Program-made: the position numbers and the translations under genes
DNA from: Tolumonas sp.
GTDB lineage: Bacteria; Pseudomonadota; Gammaproteobacteria; Enterobacterales; Aeromonadaceae
Length of the DNA stretch: 39,087 nt
Assembly (NCBI GenBank): GCA_003251455.1
Contig: QKFI01000093.1
Span: 1 to 39,087 of the forward strand
Direction of reading: 5' to 3'
In this document: positions 28,785 to 38,465 of the stretch, piece after piece
Position numbering within the stretch: the stretch's first letter is position 1
Layout: every line of letters begins with the position of its first letter
Notes under the pieces: model-generated
Databases searched by the model: none
The model's input: the letters and a program-made list of their open reading frames with translations, nothing else
Told to the model about the DNA's origin: nothing

Positions 28785-29771
28785 ATGAACGAGAAAGACT
28801 TTACGATTTCTTTGGTTGTACCTGTATATAACGAAGAAGAAAGCATCGACACTTTTATTGCGACAATCGACAAAGAATTGGAGCCATTAAAAGATCAGTT
28901 AGAAATCGTGTTTGTTAATGACGGAAGTCGAGACAGAACCCGAGATGTAGTGGAGCAGGTGATTGAAAAAGACCCACGTGTTTCGCTCATCAATTTAGCG
29001 CGCAATTTTGGGAAAGAAGCAGCAATGACAGCAGGCTTAGCGCATGCGCGTGGTGATGCAATTGTCCCGATGGATGTTGATTTGCAAGACCCGCCAGCAT
29101 TAGTGCTGGAGTTTGTTAAAAAATGGCGCGAAGAAGGATATGACACAGTTTATGGTGTTCGGACCGATCGTAATGCCGATACCCCGCTGAAACGTCTGAC
29201 TGCTGGTGGTTTTTATCGTTTCTTTAATGCAGTTTCAACAACAACAAAAATTCCTGAAAACGCTGGTGACTTCCGATTAATGGATCGCCGTGTTGTTGAT
29301 GCGATTAACCAATTACCAGAACGTAACCGGTTTATGAAAGGTCTGTTTGCATGGGCTGGTTTCCGCGCTGTTGGTGTGACTTATGCGCGACCTGAACGTG
29401 CAGCAGGAACGACGAAATTCAACTACTGGAAACTGTGGAACTTTGCACTGGATGGTTTATTCAGCTTCTCAAGCTGGCCGCTTCGTGTCTGGAGTTACGT
29501 CGGTGGTTGTGTTGCAGCGATCAGCTTCCTGTATATGATTTTTATTATTCTGAAAGTGCTGACTACAGGTGTAGATATCCCAGGTTATGCATCTATGATG
29601 TGTGTGATTTTATTCCTTGGTGGTATGCAACTGCTCTCTATCGGGATCATGGGTGAATATATTGGACGTATGTTCCTTGAAGTAAAACAACGGCCTGTAT
29701 TCCTGATTGAAGGGGTCTATGGTCAATATGCGCGTCAGGACAAAGCTGCATCGGAAGAGAAAAAAGCATGA
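28785..29771 (+). CDS. GtrB-like polyprenyl-phosphate glycosyltransferase (GT2)
   Basis: SLVVPVYNEEESIDTF, FVNDGSRDRT, MDVDLQDPP, GDFRLMDRRVVD, two C-terminal TM segments. Confidence 0.93.
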   Translation: MNEKDFTISLVVPVYNEEESIDTFIATIDKELEPLKDQLEIVFVNDGSRDRTRDVVEQVIEKDPRVSLINLARNFGKEAAMTAGLAHARGDAIVPMDVDLQDPPALVLEFVKKWREEGYDTVYGVRTDRNADTPLKRLTAGGFYRFFNAVSTTTKIPENAGDFRLMDRRVVDAINQLPERNRFMKGLFAWAGFRAVGVTYARPERAAGTTKFNYWKLWNFALDGLFSFSSWPLRVWSYVGGCVAAISFLYMIFIILKVLTTGVDIPGYASMMCVILFLGGMQLLSIGIMGEYIGRMFLEVKQRPVFLIEGVYGQYARQDKAASEEKKA

Positions 29772-30139
29772 TCTCACAAGCTGAATTCTGGCGTTTATTT
29801 CGGTTTGGTTTAGTCGGTGGGGGGGCAACCCTCATCGATCTGGGTACTTCAACATTATGTTTGTTGTGGTGGCCAACCCTGCCAGAACATATCGTGACCT
29901 CGATTGGTTTCTTTGTTGCTTTCTGGTTCTCTTTTTTCGGGCATCGGTATGTGACTTTCCAGAGACATGGAAAGGTGAGTAAATTCCTGATGGTTGCACT
30001 CAGTTCGCTAGGTGTCCGTTATGTGATTCTTGCTGTTTTACTCTGGATTGGGTTGTCAGGATTATTGCCGATCATTATTGCAACACTGACAGTAACGATA
30101 CTAACTTATGTCCTCTCGCGGGTTTGGGTTTTTGTATAA
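29768..30139 (+). CDS. GtrA-family flippase-like membrane protein
   Basis: FWRLFRFGLVGGGATLIDLGTS... and YVLSRVWVF; four predicted TM segments; ATGA overlap with gtrB-like gene. Confidence 0.9.
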   Translation: MISQAEFWRLFRFGLVGGGATLIDLGTSTLCLLWWPTLPEHIVTSIGFFVAFWFSFFGHRYVTFQRHGKVSKFLMVALSSLGVRYVILAVLLWIGLSGLLPIIIATLTVTILTYVLSRVWVFV

Positions 30140-30169
30140 AACTCAAACCGGACATTGGGAGAAAGACTC

Positions 30170-31354
30170 GTGCAATTGAATAACAAAGTTAACGTAATCT
30201 ATGCACCACTCGAAATTAGTCGTTATGACTGGGGCATTATTGCGCTTGCATTTTTGGCCAGTCGAATCATTTTATATGCGATTGGTTATTTCGGTGCAAT
30301 GCATTACAACGTAGAGACAGACCAGATTGGACAGATCAATTTATTGAGTTCAGTTGAAGAAGATGTCTGGAATGTTTTCTGTCAGTTCGATTGTGCTTGG
30401 TTTAAAAGTATCGCAGATGTAGGTTATGACACTTATCCGCATGGCTTAACTACCGGGCATGCAGCGAACTGGGCTTTTTTCCCTTTATTCCCAATTCTTG
30501 GTCATTATCTGGGTGCATTGTTTGGGCTGAAATCACTTTATGGCTTTTATATTCTGGCGAACATATCTTCTTTTGCGATGTTGCCACTGTTCTTTTTGTG
30601 CTTAAGACAATTGGGACAGGATATTGAAGTTTCTCGTTTTGGTGTGTGGTTGTTAGCGTTTTCACCCTATTCGGTGTATTTCATATCGCCATATACAGAA
30701 TCAACCTTCTTTGCGCTTACCATGATGCTGTTCCTTTTTGCTTACCGCCATCAATGGTTCTGGGTTGCAGTTGCTGGGATGTTGATGACTGCAACACGAA
30801 ACCTTGGCGTCATGATCGTTTTTTCTGCGTTGATTATCGCAATTCAATCTTATGGACTTCGAGAACTCTTACGTTTTCAGGAGAAAACATTCCGCGTTGT
30901 ATTAGCCATATGGTTTATTCCGTTCGTGATGTTTGCCTTTATGTTCTACATGTATCTCCACGTAGGTGATGCATTTGCTTTCAAGAATATTCAAGTAGCA
31001 TGGGGGCGACTCTTTGATAATCCATTTGATTATTGGGTTGAGGGTTTTGAAACAGGCGGCCGAAAAATCTATCTCTCGATTATGATTGCGATTGGGTGGT
31101 TGATAAATATCTATTTATTTAAGCAACGACGTTATGCTGAAGCGGTTTTCATGCTGATCTGTTGTTTTGTGCCTATCCTTACCAGTACCAATGCATTTCC
31201 TCGGTATATGTTCGGTCTTTACCCGACTTCCTTGGCGCTTGTCTTAATGGTGCGAAATCGGCCATATCTGCGTCCATTGTTTTTGACGGTCAGTGCGTTA
31301 CTTTCCAGTTATTTTGTGATTGCGTGGGTGAATGCAAAATTCTTTACCGTATAA
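30170..31354 (+). CDS. Multi-TM GT-C-type glycosyltransferase, PIG-V/mannosyltransferase-like
   Basis: FDCAWFKSIADVGYDTY...AANWAFFPLFPILGHYLG motif; GTG start 30170 after GGGAGA (TTG at 30155 is an alternative). Confidence 0.8.
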   Translation: MQLNNKVNVIYAPLEISRYDWGIIALAFLASRIILYAIGYFGAMHYNVETDQIGQINLLSSVEEDVWNVFCQFDCAWFKSIADVGYDTYPHGLTTGHAANWAFFPLFPILGHYLGALFGLKSLYGFYILANISSFAMLPLFFLCLRQLGQDIEVSRFGVWLLAFSPYSVYFISPYTESTFFALTMMLFLFAYRHQWFWVAVAGMLMTATRNLGVMIVFSALIIAIQSYGLRELLRFQEKTFRVVLAIWFIPFVMFAFMFYMYLHVGDAFAFKNIQVAWGRLFDNPFDYWVEGFETGGRKIYLSIMIAIGWLINIYLFKQRRYAEAVFMLICCFVPILTSTNAFPRYMFGLYPTSLALVLMVRNRPYLRPLFLTVSALLSSYFVIAWVNAKFFTV

Positions 31355-31386
31355 AAAACAAGCCGGCTAGCCGGCTTGTTTTTTAT
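31351..31386. terminator. Perfectly palindromic bidirectional terminator
   Basis: 36-bp perfect palindrome ATAAAAAACAAGCCGGCT/AGCCGGCTTGTTTTTTAT. Confidence 0.9.
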
Positions 31387-31850
31387 TGAGCATCCAGATA
31401 ACTCATCACAACCTGATGATGGTCGCTTGTCTTAAATTTATTAAATACTTTTTCGACGATGCCATCTTCGTTAATCAGAAAACTGATGCGATGAATTCCA
31501 TCATATTCTTTACCCATAAATTTCTTGGGTCCCCAAACGCCAAATGCTTCAGCAACCTGATGATCTTCATCACCTAAAAGTGTGAAATTCAGGTTATCTC
31601 GGGCTTCAAATTTTTTCAGCCGCGCTGGTGCATCCGGGCTGATACCCAATACGACGACATTACGCTGTTCAAGCTCTGATTGGCTATCACGTAAACCACA
31701 AGCCTGAGTAGTACAACCAGGAGTCATTGCTTTTGGGTAAAAATAAACCAGTACTTTTTTACCCTTGAGTGCACTTAGCTTAACTTGATCTCCATTCTGA
31801 TCTGGTAATTCAAACTCTGGTGCTACAGAACCTTCACTTAAATAATTCAT
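31383..31850 (-). CDS. bcp: Thioredoxin-dependent peroxiredoxin (BCP/PrxQ)
   Basis: VLVYFYPKAMTPGCTTQACGLRD peroxidatic motif. Confidence 0.95.
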   Translation of the reverse strand: MNYLSEGSVAPEFELPDQNGDQVKLSALKGKKVLVYFYPKAMTPGCTTQACGLRDSQSELEQRNVVVLGISPDAPARLKKFEARDNLNFTLLGDEDHQVAEAFGVWGPKKFMGKEYDGIHRISFLINEDGIVEKVFNKFKTSDHHQVVMSYLDAQ

Positions 31851-32003
31851 TCGTGGATATCTCTCTTTTCTTATTTAGTTTTCCGAATCATACGCTCAGA
31901 AAGCGGTGGCGGATCAATGTATAAATGACTCGATGGGATTCAACTTGTTTTTGGTTTATGACCACCGTACCATTAGCTGCCTTCTTTTTGGAGTCCGAGT
32001 TTT

Positions 32004-32882
32004 ATGTTAACCGGTAGTCTTGTTGCTCTGATTACGCCAATGGATCATAAGGGTGCCATTGACTGGTCCTCACTGAAACGCCTTATCGAATATCATATCC
32101 AATCTCATACTGATGCTGTTGTTGTTGCAGGAACAACAGGAGAGTCTGTTACGTTAACGGAAAAAGAGTTTTTTGCTTTATTGGAGCAAACGCTTACCTA
32201 TGTAGATGGTCGAATCCCTGTAATAGCTGGATGTGGTTCGAACAATACGGCTCATGCAAAGCAATTAGCTAAGCAGTTGACTGAATATAAAGTTGCAGCA
32301 GGTTTATCTGTCACACCGTATTACAATAAGCCTACCCAGGAAGGCTTATATCGCCATTTTGCTGAGATTGGTGATTACAGTGGTTTACCACAGATTCTTT
32401 ATAATGTGCCGGGTCGAACTGGATGTGATTTAAAACCAGACACTGTTGGTCGATTGGCGAATCAGTTTGGGATTCTCGGTATAAAAGAGGCGACGGGTGA
32501 TTTGTCACGCGTTGAGCCATTACAAAGATTGTGTTCAGATAAATTTGCTCTGTATAGTGGCGACGATGCCACTGCATGTGAATTTATGATGGCGGGCGGA
32601 CACGGCGTCATTTCGGTGACAGCAAATATTGCAGCTGCTGAAATGAGTCAATTATGCCGTTATGCATTAAATGGTGAATATGATGCAGCAAAACAACTGG
32701 ATCAGCGTTTACACTATTTACATCGTGATTTGTTTGTAGAGTCCAATCCGATACCTGTGAAATGGGCTGCGGAAAGGAAAGGGTTGATTAAGAGTGCTGA
32801 GTTACGATTGCCACTGACGACATTATCGGCGTCAGCACAAAAGACAGTTGAGTCAGCCTTAATTAAAGCGGAGTTAATTTAG
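32004..32882 (+). CDS. dapA: 4-hydroxy-tetrahydrodipicolinate synthase
   Basis: MLTGSLVALITPM, VAGTTGESVTLTEKE, YYNKPTQEGLYRHF, LYNVPGRTGCDL, GIKEATGDL. Confidence 0.97.
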   Translation: MLTGSLVALITPMDHKGAIDWSSLKRLIEYHIQSHTDAVVVAGTTGESVTLTEKEFFALLEQTLTYVDGRIPVIAGCGSNNTAHAKQLAKQLTEYKVAAGLSVTPYYNKPTQEGLYRHFAEIGDYSGLPQILYNVPGRTGCDLKPDTVGRLANQFGILGIKEATGDLSRVEPLQRLCSDKFALYSGDDATACEFMMAGGHGVISVTANIAAAEMSQLCRYALNGEYDAAKQLDQRLHYLHRDLFVESNPIPVKWAAERKGLIKSAELRLPLTTLSASAQKTVESALIKAELI

Positions 32883-32883
32883 C

Positions 32884-34383
32884 GTGCCAAATTCAAAACA
32901 AAAATTATCAATTTTTTCTTATAGCCTTTTATGTGTTTTCGTTTTATCGGCGTGTTCTTCCGAAGCGGATCGAAGAGAGGCAAACCGGGATTTTGATTAC
33001 ACCGCTGCAAAGTTACAAACACGGCTCACAACTCCGGCACTTTTAGCTCAGCCGACCTATTCTAACGAATATCAATTACCTGTTGAGACCCGAAAGGGAC
33101 CGGTTGGTAAAGATGTTGATGTTCGTCCACCAGAACAGATCATGGCTTTTGCGTCTAACAGCAGACCGTCATCCTCTATGAATGACACAAGTTTGTGGTT
33201 TTCGGCGAGAAGTCTGTCACAACCAATTGGTGATGATATCTGGAGTGCGTTAAATACCTATATCAATGTGAACCAGTTTCCTGTTGTAAGTAAAAATGAA
33301 CAAAGTAAAACGGTAATCGTCGGTCCGGTTTCTGTTGATTTCGAAGCTGAACATCCGGAGGATATTCCTCCTGCGCCTGCTCAGTATTACCAGTTCTCAG
33401 TAAAAGACGAATCGCAGTTGCATCAGGCTGGTGTTAGTGTGCAATGGGTCAAACCGGCTGAAGGAAATGCCGTTCCAAGTACCTTTGAACAGAAACATTA
33501 TGCGACACGTTTGCTGAATAAATTCAGCGCATATGCTGATACTGTTCAGCGAAATGCTACGCCAGTAAACATGAATAATCCGATCGAGTTGATGTTGGGA
33601 CAAGATAATTCCGGCAGCAAGGCTATCGTCGCAAATAATCCATATGCGCAAACCTGGCAGTGGTTGATCACGGTCTTGCCTCAAGCGGGTTTACCAATTG
33701 AACAAAGCTCACAATCTCAAGGCCTGATTGTGTTCCATTACACGGGCGATAACTCTGTCGGCTTCACTGATTTACTGACTTTCTGGAAACCAGTCCAAGA
33801 AACGAATGGATTATCTTTATCAGAAGGCCGTTACCGTCTCCAATTAGCTGATCGTGGCACAGAAACATCTGTCACCTTGCTGGATGATAGCAACAAACCA
33901 GTCCTTGTTACGGCCGTAGAACGCTTATATAGTAAACTACAGGGCTATACAGGCGTTAATGTGCATGTTGCCGAACAAGCAGCTAACGCAGCAACAGCAA
34001 CACCAGTAGCAGTAGCGGAAATCAAACCAATTCATGTCATGAAATCGGGTGATGATTGGGTTGCTGATACAGCCGCAAGTACGGTCATGAAGCATTTACC
34101 TGAAGCAGTTACTAAAGCTGGTTTTGTGGTAGGTACAAGTTCATCTGATAGCCTGAATGCAATCTATAAAATGCCTGAAGAAAATATTTGGGATGCACTG
34201 GCTATTTGGAAACCAATTGCACCGCGCTATGAAGGATTAGCCGAAGGTCAATATATCTTCACGCTTGTTCCGCATCTGAACGGAACAGCGATTCGTATGA
34301 CCGATGCGAGCGGAGCGCCTGTTCCTGCCCAACTTTCTGAACGGATTTTAGGTCAAGTTGCTGCCGGAATTGATGGCAAATAA
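32884..34383 (+). CDS. bamC: Outer-membrane assembly lipoprotein BamC (NlpB), expanded form
   Basis: Lipobox LSAC, REANRDFDY segment, position directly after dapA; 499 aa. Confidence 0.85.
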   Translation: MPNSKQKLSIFSYSLLCVFVLSACSSEADRREANRDFDYTAAKLQTRLTTPALLAQPTYSNEYQLPVETRKGPVGKDVDVRPPEQIMAFASNSRPSSSMNDTSLWFSARSLSQPIGDDIWSALNTYINVNQFPVVSKNEQSKTVIVGPVSVDFEAEHPEDIPPAPAQYYQFSVKDESQLHQAGVSVQWVKPAEGNAVPSTFEQKHYATRLLNKFSAYADTVQRNATPVNMNNPIELMLGQDNSGSKAIVANNPYAQTWQWLITVLPQAGLPIEQSSQSQGLIVFHYTGDNSVGFTDLLTFWKPVQETNGLSLSEGRYRLQLADRGTETSVTLLDDSNKPVLVTAVERLYSKLQGYTGVNVHVAEQAANAATATPVAVAEIKPIHVMKSGDDWVADTAASTVMKHLPEAVTKAGFVVGTSSSDSLNAIYKMPEENIWDALAIWKPIAPRYEGLAEGQYIFTLVPHLNGTAIRMTDASGAPVPAQLSERILGQVAAGIDGK

Positions 34384-34394
34384 TCAATACAAAA

Positions 34395-34420
34395 AGGGAG
34401 CACTAAGCTCCCTTTTTTTT
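34395..34420 (+). terminator. dapA-bamC terminator
   Basis: GGGAGC-ACTAA-GCTCCC-T8. Confidence 0.85.
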
Positions 34421-34606
34421 ATCTTCTTTATCTTCTTTATCTTCTTTATCTTCTTTATCTTCTTCTTCGTCGTCGTCTTTAACTTTTCTGATTTTGTCTT
34501 TGTACTTTGGCAATTGTTTTTCAAGACGTTGCATGTCTTTAATTGCATTCAGAAAAAGGCCTAGTAAAAAAAGGAGCGGGAGGCCAATGATTAACCATAA
34601 ACTCAT
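34403..34606 (-). CDS. YpfN-like (UPF0370) small membrane protein with acidic/basic repeat tail
   Basis: 67 aa; one TM then FLNAIKDMQRLEKQ similar to YpfN LLNVIKDLKR; downstream of dapE as in E. coli; ATGA overlap with upstream gene. Confidence 0.7.
   Translation of the reverse strand: MSLWLIIGLPLLFLLGLFLNAIKDMQRLEKQLPKYKDKIRKVKDDDEEEDKEDKEDKEDKEDKKKGA
34421..34465. repeat. 9-bp tandem repeat (ATCTTCTTT)n encoding (DKE)n
   Basis: Four perfect copies 34421-34456 plus a fifth with one mismatch 34457-34465. Confidence 0.95.
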
Positions 34607-35289
34607 AATTCTGGCGCCTCACTGATATTGAGAATAAATTGATTCCATATTAAGGGTAGCTGATCTAACACTGTTTCAGCGCCATCTATTGGTTTTGACT
34701 GTAAGAGTTCAAACAGCATCGAAGGTGTTAGCATTGATGCAATTTCTCTGGCTTCAGGGAAATAACTTAAATGCCAGGCTTCTGGGGCTGTACCACCTAA
34801 ATCTTCCTGATATGGCCGATAAAACCCAAACTGGTGCATATGTTCAGACAGCCATCGTGTCAGCGGGGCAAACATCCCATTTTCATGATCATACTCTTCA
34901 GGCGTTAGTTGAAGATGGTAATCTTCAGGCATCAGCGAAGGTGAGAAAACATCAAGATCCGTTCCCCAATGATGTCGACTGGCGCCGGGTAAGGCACTCC
35001 ATCGCAAAATTGTGACAATTTTTTCCTTATCGGAATAAGTATCCCAATCGACAATAGGGCATGCTTGTTTGTCAAGGACAACAGACTGGCCGGAAAATTT
35101 TCGATTCCAGATAACACATTGGCGATCGAATGATCGGAAACTGGACGCGATCTGGATTTCTATTCCATCTTCAAATGCGGCTTCACGCATCGACAGAAAG
35201 GCGTTCCGGGTTTTTTCAGTGAGAAAATGCCCTGTAAGTACAGGGCATAAATGATCGTATCTGAGACCAACTATCTGCTCATTAATCAT
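34603..35289 (-). CDS. M15-family D-Ala-D-Ala carboxypeptidase-like (VanY-type) protein
   Basis: [39 protein letters not shown] zinc-peptidase motifs. Confidence 0.88.
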   Translation of the reverse strand: MINEQIVGLRYDHLCPVLTGHFLTEKTRNAFLSMREAAFEDGIEIQIASSFRSFDRQCVIWNRKFSGQSVVLDKQACPIVDWDTYSDKEKIVTILRWSALPGASRHHWGTDLDVFSPSLMPEDYHLQLTPEEYDHENGMFAPLTRWLSEHMHQFGFYRPYQEDLGGTAPEAWHLSYFPEAREIASMLTPSMLFELLQSKPIDGAETVLDQLPLIWNQFILNISEAPEL

Positions 35290-36424
35290 GATCAACGAGG
35301 AGTTTTTTCATCAGCGAATAATAGATATCACTCAGTATATCAAGATCTTGCACATTCACGCATTCATTTACTTTGTGAATTGTCGCATTCACTGGGCCTA
35401 ATTCGACCACCTGCGCACCTGTCGGAGCAATAAATCGGCCATCTGATGTCCCGCCTGAGGTTGATAACTCAGTCTCTGTGCCGGTAATTTCTTTGATGGC
35501 AGCCTGTGTTGCTTCAATGAGCTGACCTGAACCAGTAAGGAACGGTTGACCACTTAGTGTCCATTTCAGTTCATAACGTAATTGATGTTTCTGCAGGATT
35601 GCTTCGACTTGCTCTTTGATCTGGCTATCGGTGAGTTCAGTGCTATATCGGAAGTTAAACTGAACATGCAATTCACCCGGAATTACATTGGATGCGCCAG
35701 TACCTGCCTGAATATTCGCGATTTGGAAACTCGTCGCGGGGAAGAACTCATTCCCATGATCCCAATGCTTTGTGGATAGCTCAGCTAATGCTGGCGCTGC
35801 AGTGTGTACAGGATTTTCTGCTAGATGAGGATAGGCGACATGACCCTGTATGCCGAAAACAGTTAAATCGCCGGTTAAGGAACCTCTGCGACCATTTTTG
35901 ACGACATCCCCAACATGTTTGGTTGATGATGGTTCACCAACCAAACACCATGTAATTTTTTCATTACGTGCTTCAAGCGTTTCGACGACTTTTGGCGTGC
36001 CATTAATAAACGGGCCTTCTTCATCACTAGTAATAAGAAACGCGATTGAACCATTGTGATCAGGATAATCTTTCACCAGACGGTTTACGGCAACCATCAT
36101 TGCCGCAATAGAGCCCTTCATATCGGCAGTTCCGCGGCCATATAACATGCCATCGCGAATAGTCGGTTCAAACGGCGGACTCATCCATTTTTCCATTGGT
36201 CCCGGAGGAACAACATCGGTATGTCCGGCAAAACAAAATACTGGTGATTGTGTTCCTTTACGAGCCCACAGATTTGTCGTGTCATGAAATACCATTGGCT
36301 CGATTGAAAAGCCTAGGGGGGATAAAAAGTCCGCCATCATCTGCTGGCACCCTGCGTCTTCCGGTGTAACGGATGGGCGGGAAATCAGATCCTCAGTCAG
36401 ACTCAAGACAAGAGAGTGGGTCAT
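35282..36424 (-). CDS. dapE: Succinyl-diaminopimelate desuccinylase
   Basis: [54 protein letters not shown]. Confidence 0.96.
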   Translation of the reverse strand: MTHSLVLSLTEDLISRPSVTPEDAGCQQMMADFLSPLGFSIEPMVFHDTTNLWARKGTQSPVFCFAGHTDVVPPGPMEKWMSPPFEPTIRDGMLYGRGTADMKGSIAAMMVAVNRLVKDYPDHNGSIAFLITSDEEGPFINGTPKVVETLEARNEKITWCLVGEPSSTKHVGDVVKNGRRGSLTGDLTVFGIQGHVAYPHLAENPVHTAAPALAELSTKHWDHGNEFFPATSFQIANIQAGTGASNVIPGELHVQFNFRYSTELTDSQIKEQVEAILQKHQLRYELKWTLSGQPFLTGSGQLIEATQAAIKEITGTETELSTSGGTSDGRFIAPTGAQVVELGPVNATIHKVNECVNVQDLDILSDIYYSLMKKLLVDHD

Positions 36425-36433
36425 GGAAAATCC

Positions 36434-36781
36434 TTATTTTAAAAGCTGTTCTTTGTACGTTGATTCGTTAAAGCCAACCAGAGTGAGATCATTGATCTCA
36501 ATGACAGGTCGTTTAATCAGAAGTGGATACTGAGACATCAGATCAATTGCCTGAGCGGCATTTTCGAGCATTTTTTCTTCTGTAGAAAGTTCGCGGTAAG
36601 TTTTACTGTGTTTGTTCAGTAATTTGGTCCAATCAACGTTATTGGTCCAACCTTCAATTTGTGATGAACTCGGCGGCGTCTGTTTAAAGTCGACGAAGTG
36701 ATAATCAATATTTTGCAATTCAAGCCATTTGATAGCTTTTTTGACACTATCACAGTTTTTAATGCCGTAGATGGTGAGCAC
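36434..36781 (-). CDS. ArsC/Spx-family protein (YffB-like)
   Basis: 115 aa; YGIKNCDSVKKAIKWLE; upstream of dapE as in E. coli yffB-dapE. Confidence 0.9.
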   Translation of the reverse strand: MLTIYGIKNCDSVKKAIKWLELQNIDYHFVDFKQTPPSSSQIEGWTNNVDWTKLLNKHSKTYRELSTEEKMLENAAQAIDLMSQYPLLIKRPVIEINDLTLVGFNESTYKEQLLK

Positions 36782-36783
36782 CG

Positions 36784-37038
36784 TTATTTCTCCAGTGTAT
36801 AAACAGAAGAAAAAGCGTGTGCGAGCGCTTTATAAATGTTGAAAACAGCTGTCGTTTTAGGTGTTGGTAGTCCGTTATCATCAAGGAAATATTCCCCTTT
36901 GAAAACGAGTACGCCAGCTTTTTCTTCGACGTCATCGAGCGACATCCCATCCTGAAACTCTTCATGCTCTAGCATTGTTTTACGAGCAAGTTCGAGCAAG
37001 TCTGATTTTGTAATAATCGTTTTATTCTGGATTTCCAT
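36784..37038 (-). CDS. YciN-like (DUF2498) protein
   Basis: GVLVFKGEYFLDDNGLPTPKTTAVFNIYKALAHAFS closely matches the YciN family; start set by AGGTGG RBS. Confidence 0.85.
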   Translation of the reverse strand: MEIQNKTIITKSDLLELARKTMLEHEEFQDGMSLDDVEEKAGVLVFKGEYFLDDNGLPTPKTTAVFNIYKALAHAFSSVYTLEK

Positions 37039-37114
37039 TAAAAATTCCACCTAATGACATGAAAACAAAACCGCACATAAAGCGCGGTTTTGGTTTATGA
37101 ATGAAAAAACTGAA

Positions 37115-38144
37115 TTATTTTACAACAACAGTTTTGCTGCCTTTCACTTCAACAGATACACGACGATCTGGTGCCAGACAAACAATCAGTTTTTGTTTGT
37201 TTTTGATTTCGTTGCAGCTTGCAGGGCTTACAGGGTCTGCTTTGCCACGGCCAACGGCTGTGATATGAGTTGCTGATAAGCCTTTGCCAACCAAGAAATC
37301 AGATACAGATTTAGCTCGGTTCTGAGATAATTTCATGTTGGCGCCATCTGAACCAATTCGGTCAGTATAGCCATAAACAACGATGTTCTTATCATTCATT
37401 TCCAGAGTTTGGATCTGATTGTAAAGTTGAGACAACGCAGTCACACCTGCTGGTTTCAGAGTTGACTTGCCGAAGTCAAATAATACATCTGAAGTCAGGG
37501 TGAATGTTTTTGTTTCTTCAACTGGTTGTGGTGCTGGTGCTGCTGCTACCATAGGCGCTGGCGCTGGAGCTTCTGTTGCCATTGGCGCTGGTTCGCTTGA
37601 GCGAGTAGGGTAGTAAACAACATCTAAACCAACATTGTTGCTATCAGTTTCACCTGTAGTGCTGCTACCAACACCATCAATGTGGCGATAGCGTAATTGC
37701 AGATCTACTGGATCAGCTACACGATAAACTAAACCAGCACCGAAAATAGGTGCCCAGCCTTTATCACTTGTATTTGCTGAATCGTTGTCAACATCCCAAC
37801 GGAAAGCACCAACTTCACCTAACAGTGACAGGTTGTCAGTGAGAGGGTAACGAGGTAATGCAGAAATATTGAGACCTTTGGTTTTGTATTTCTCATCATT
37901 TACATGAGCAGAGCCTAACCAGTTGAAGCCAACTTCTGCACCAAAAAATTCGTTGAAAGTGTAGCCACCAAATGCGTGAACTTCACCTGTGCTGCTTTTC
38001 GTTGCTGCACCTTAAGTCAGAATAGTTATTCCAACCATAACCGGCACCTAAAAATGCACCTTCAGCATCAGATGCCAGTGCATTGAATGAAATAGCTGCT
38101 GATACACAGCTTGCAATTACGGAAATTACCACTGCTTTTTTCAT
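37115..38144 (-). pseudogene. ompA: OmpA-family porin with apparent frameshift
   Basis: Signal peptide and N-terminus MKKAVVISVIASCVSAAISFNALASDAEGAFLGAGYGWNNYSDL in one frame; barrel GAATKSSTGEVHAFGGYTFNEFFGAEVGFNWLG... and OmpA C-terminal domain in another; junction about 38011-38014. Confidence 0.8.
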
Positions 38145-38329
38145 TTGTGTCTCCTGATTATACCCGGAAGTTCCGGCAAAATTAGACTCGGCCATTATCC
38201 ATCTGTTACAGGAATATGCAATAAATCATTATAGATCATGAAAATGCAGTATGAAGCACAAAACTGAAATTAAAGAGAAGGCGCAAATGAACACTAAGTG
38301 TTTACCCACAGGGCATTCATGATTAATAT

Positions 38330-38348
38330 ATGCAACTTTAAATTGCAT
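38330..38348. promoter_or_regulatory. Dyad ATGCAA-N7-TTGCAT upstream of XRE regulator
   Basis: ATGCAACTTTAAATTGCAT. Confidence 0.35.
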
Positions 38349-38465
38349 AATAAAAATACAGACTATACTAAATAATAAAAACGGAGTCGGATAAAGCTGT
38401 TTAACACCAAACTAAGAGTCATCCTGGTTAACAGCGATTAATTGCAATTTTGCGTGAGGAAACAT

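Noticed and set aside
34421-34465. Tandem repeat as an on/off phase-variation switch
   Set aside because: Repeat unit is 9 bp, so gain or loss keeps the frame; only tail length would vary.
34358-34564. + strand ORF MLPELM...FFIFFIFFIFFIFFIFFFVVV
   Set aside because: Low-complexity translation of the antisense of the DKE repeat and the bamC terminator; the minus-strand YpfN-like frame is better supported.
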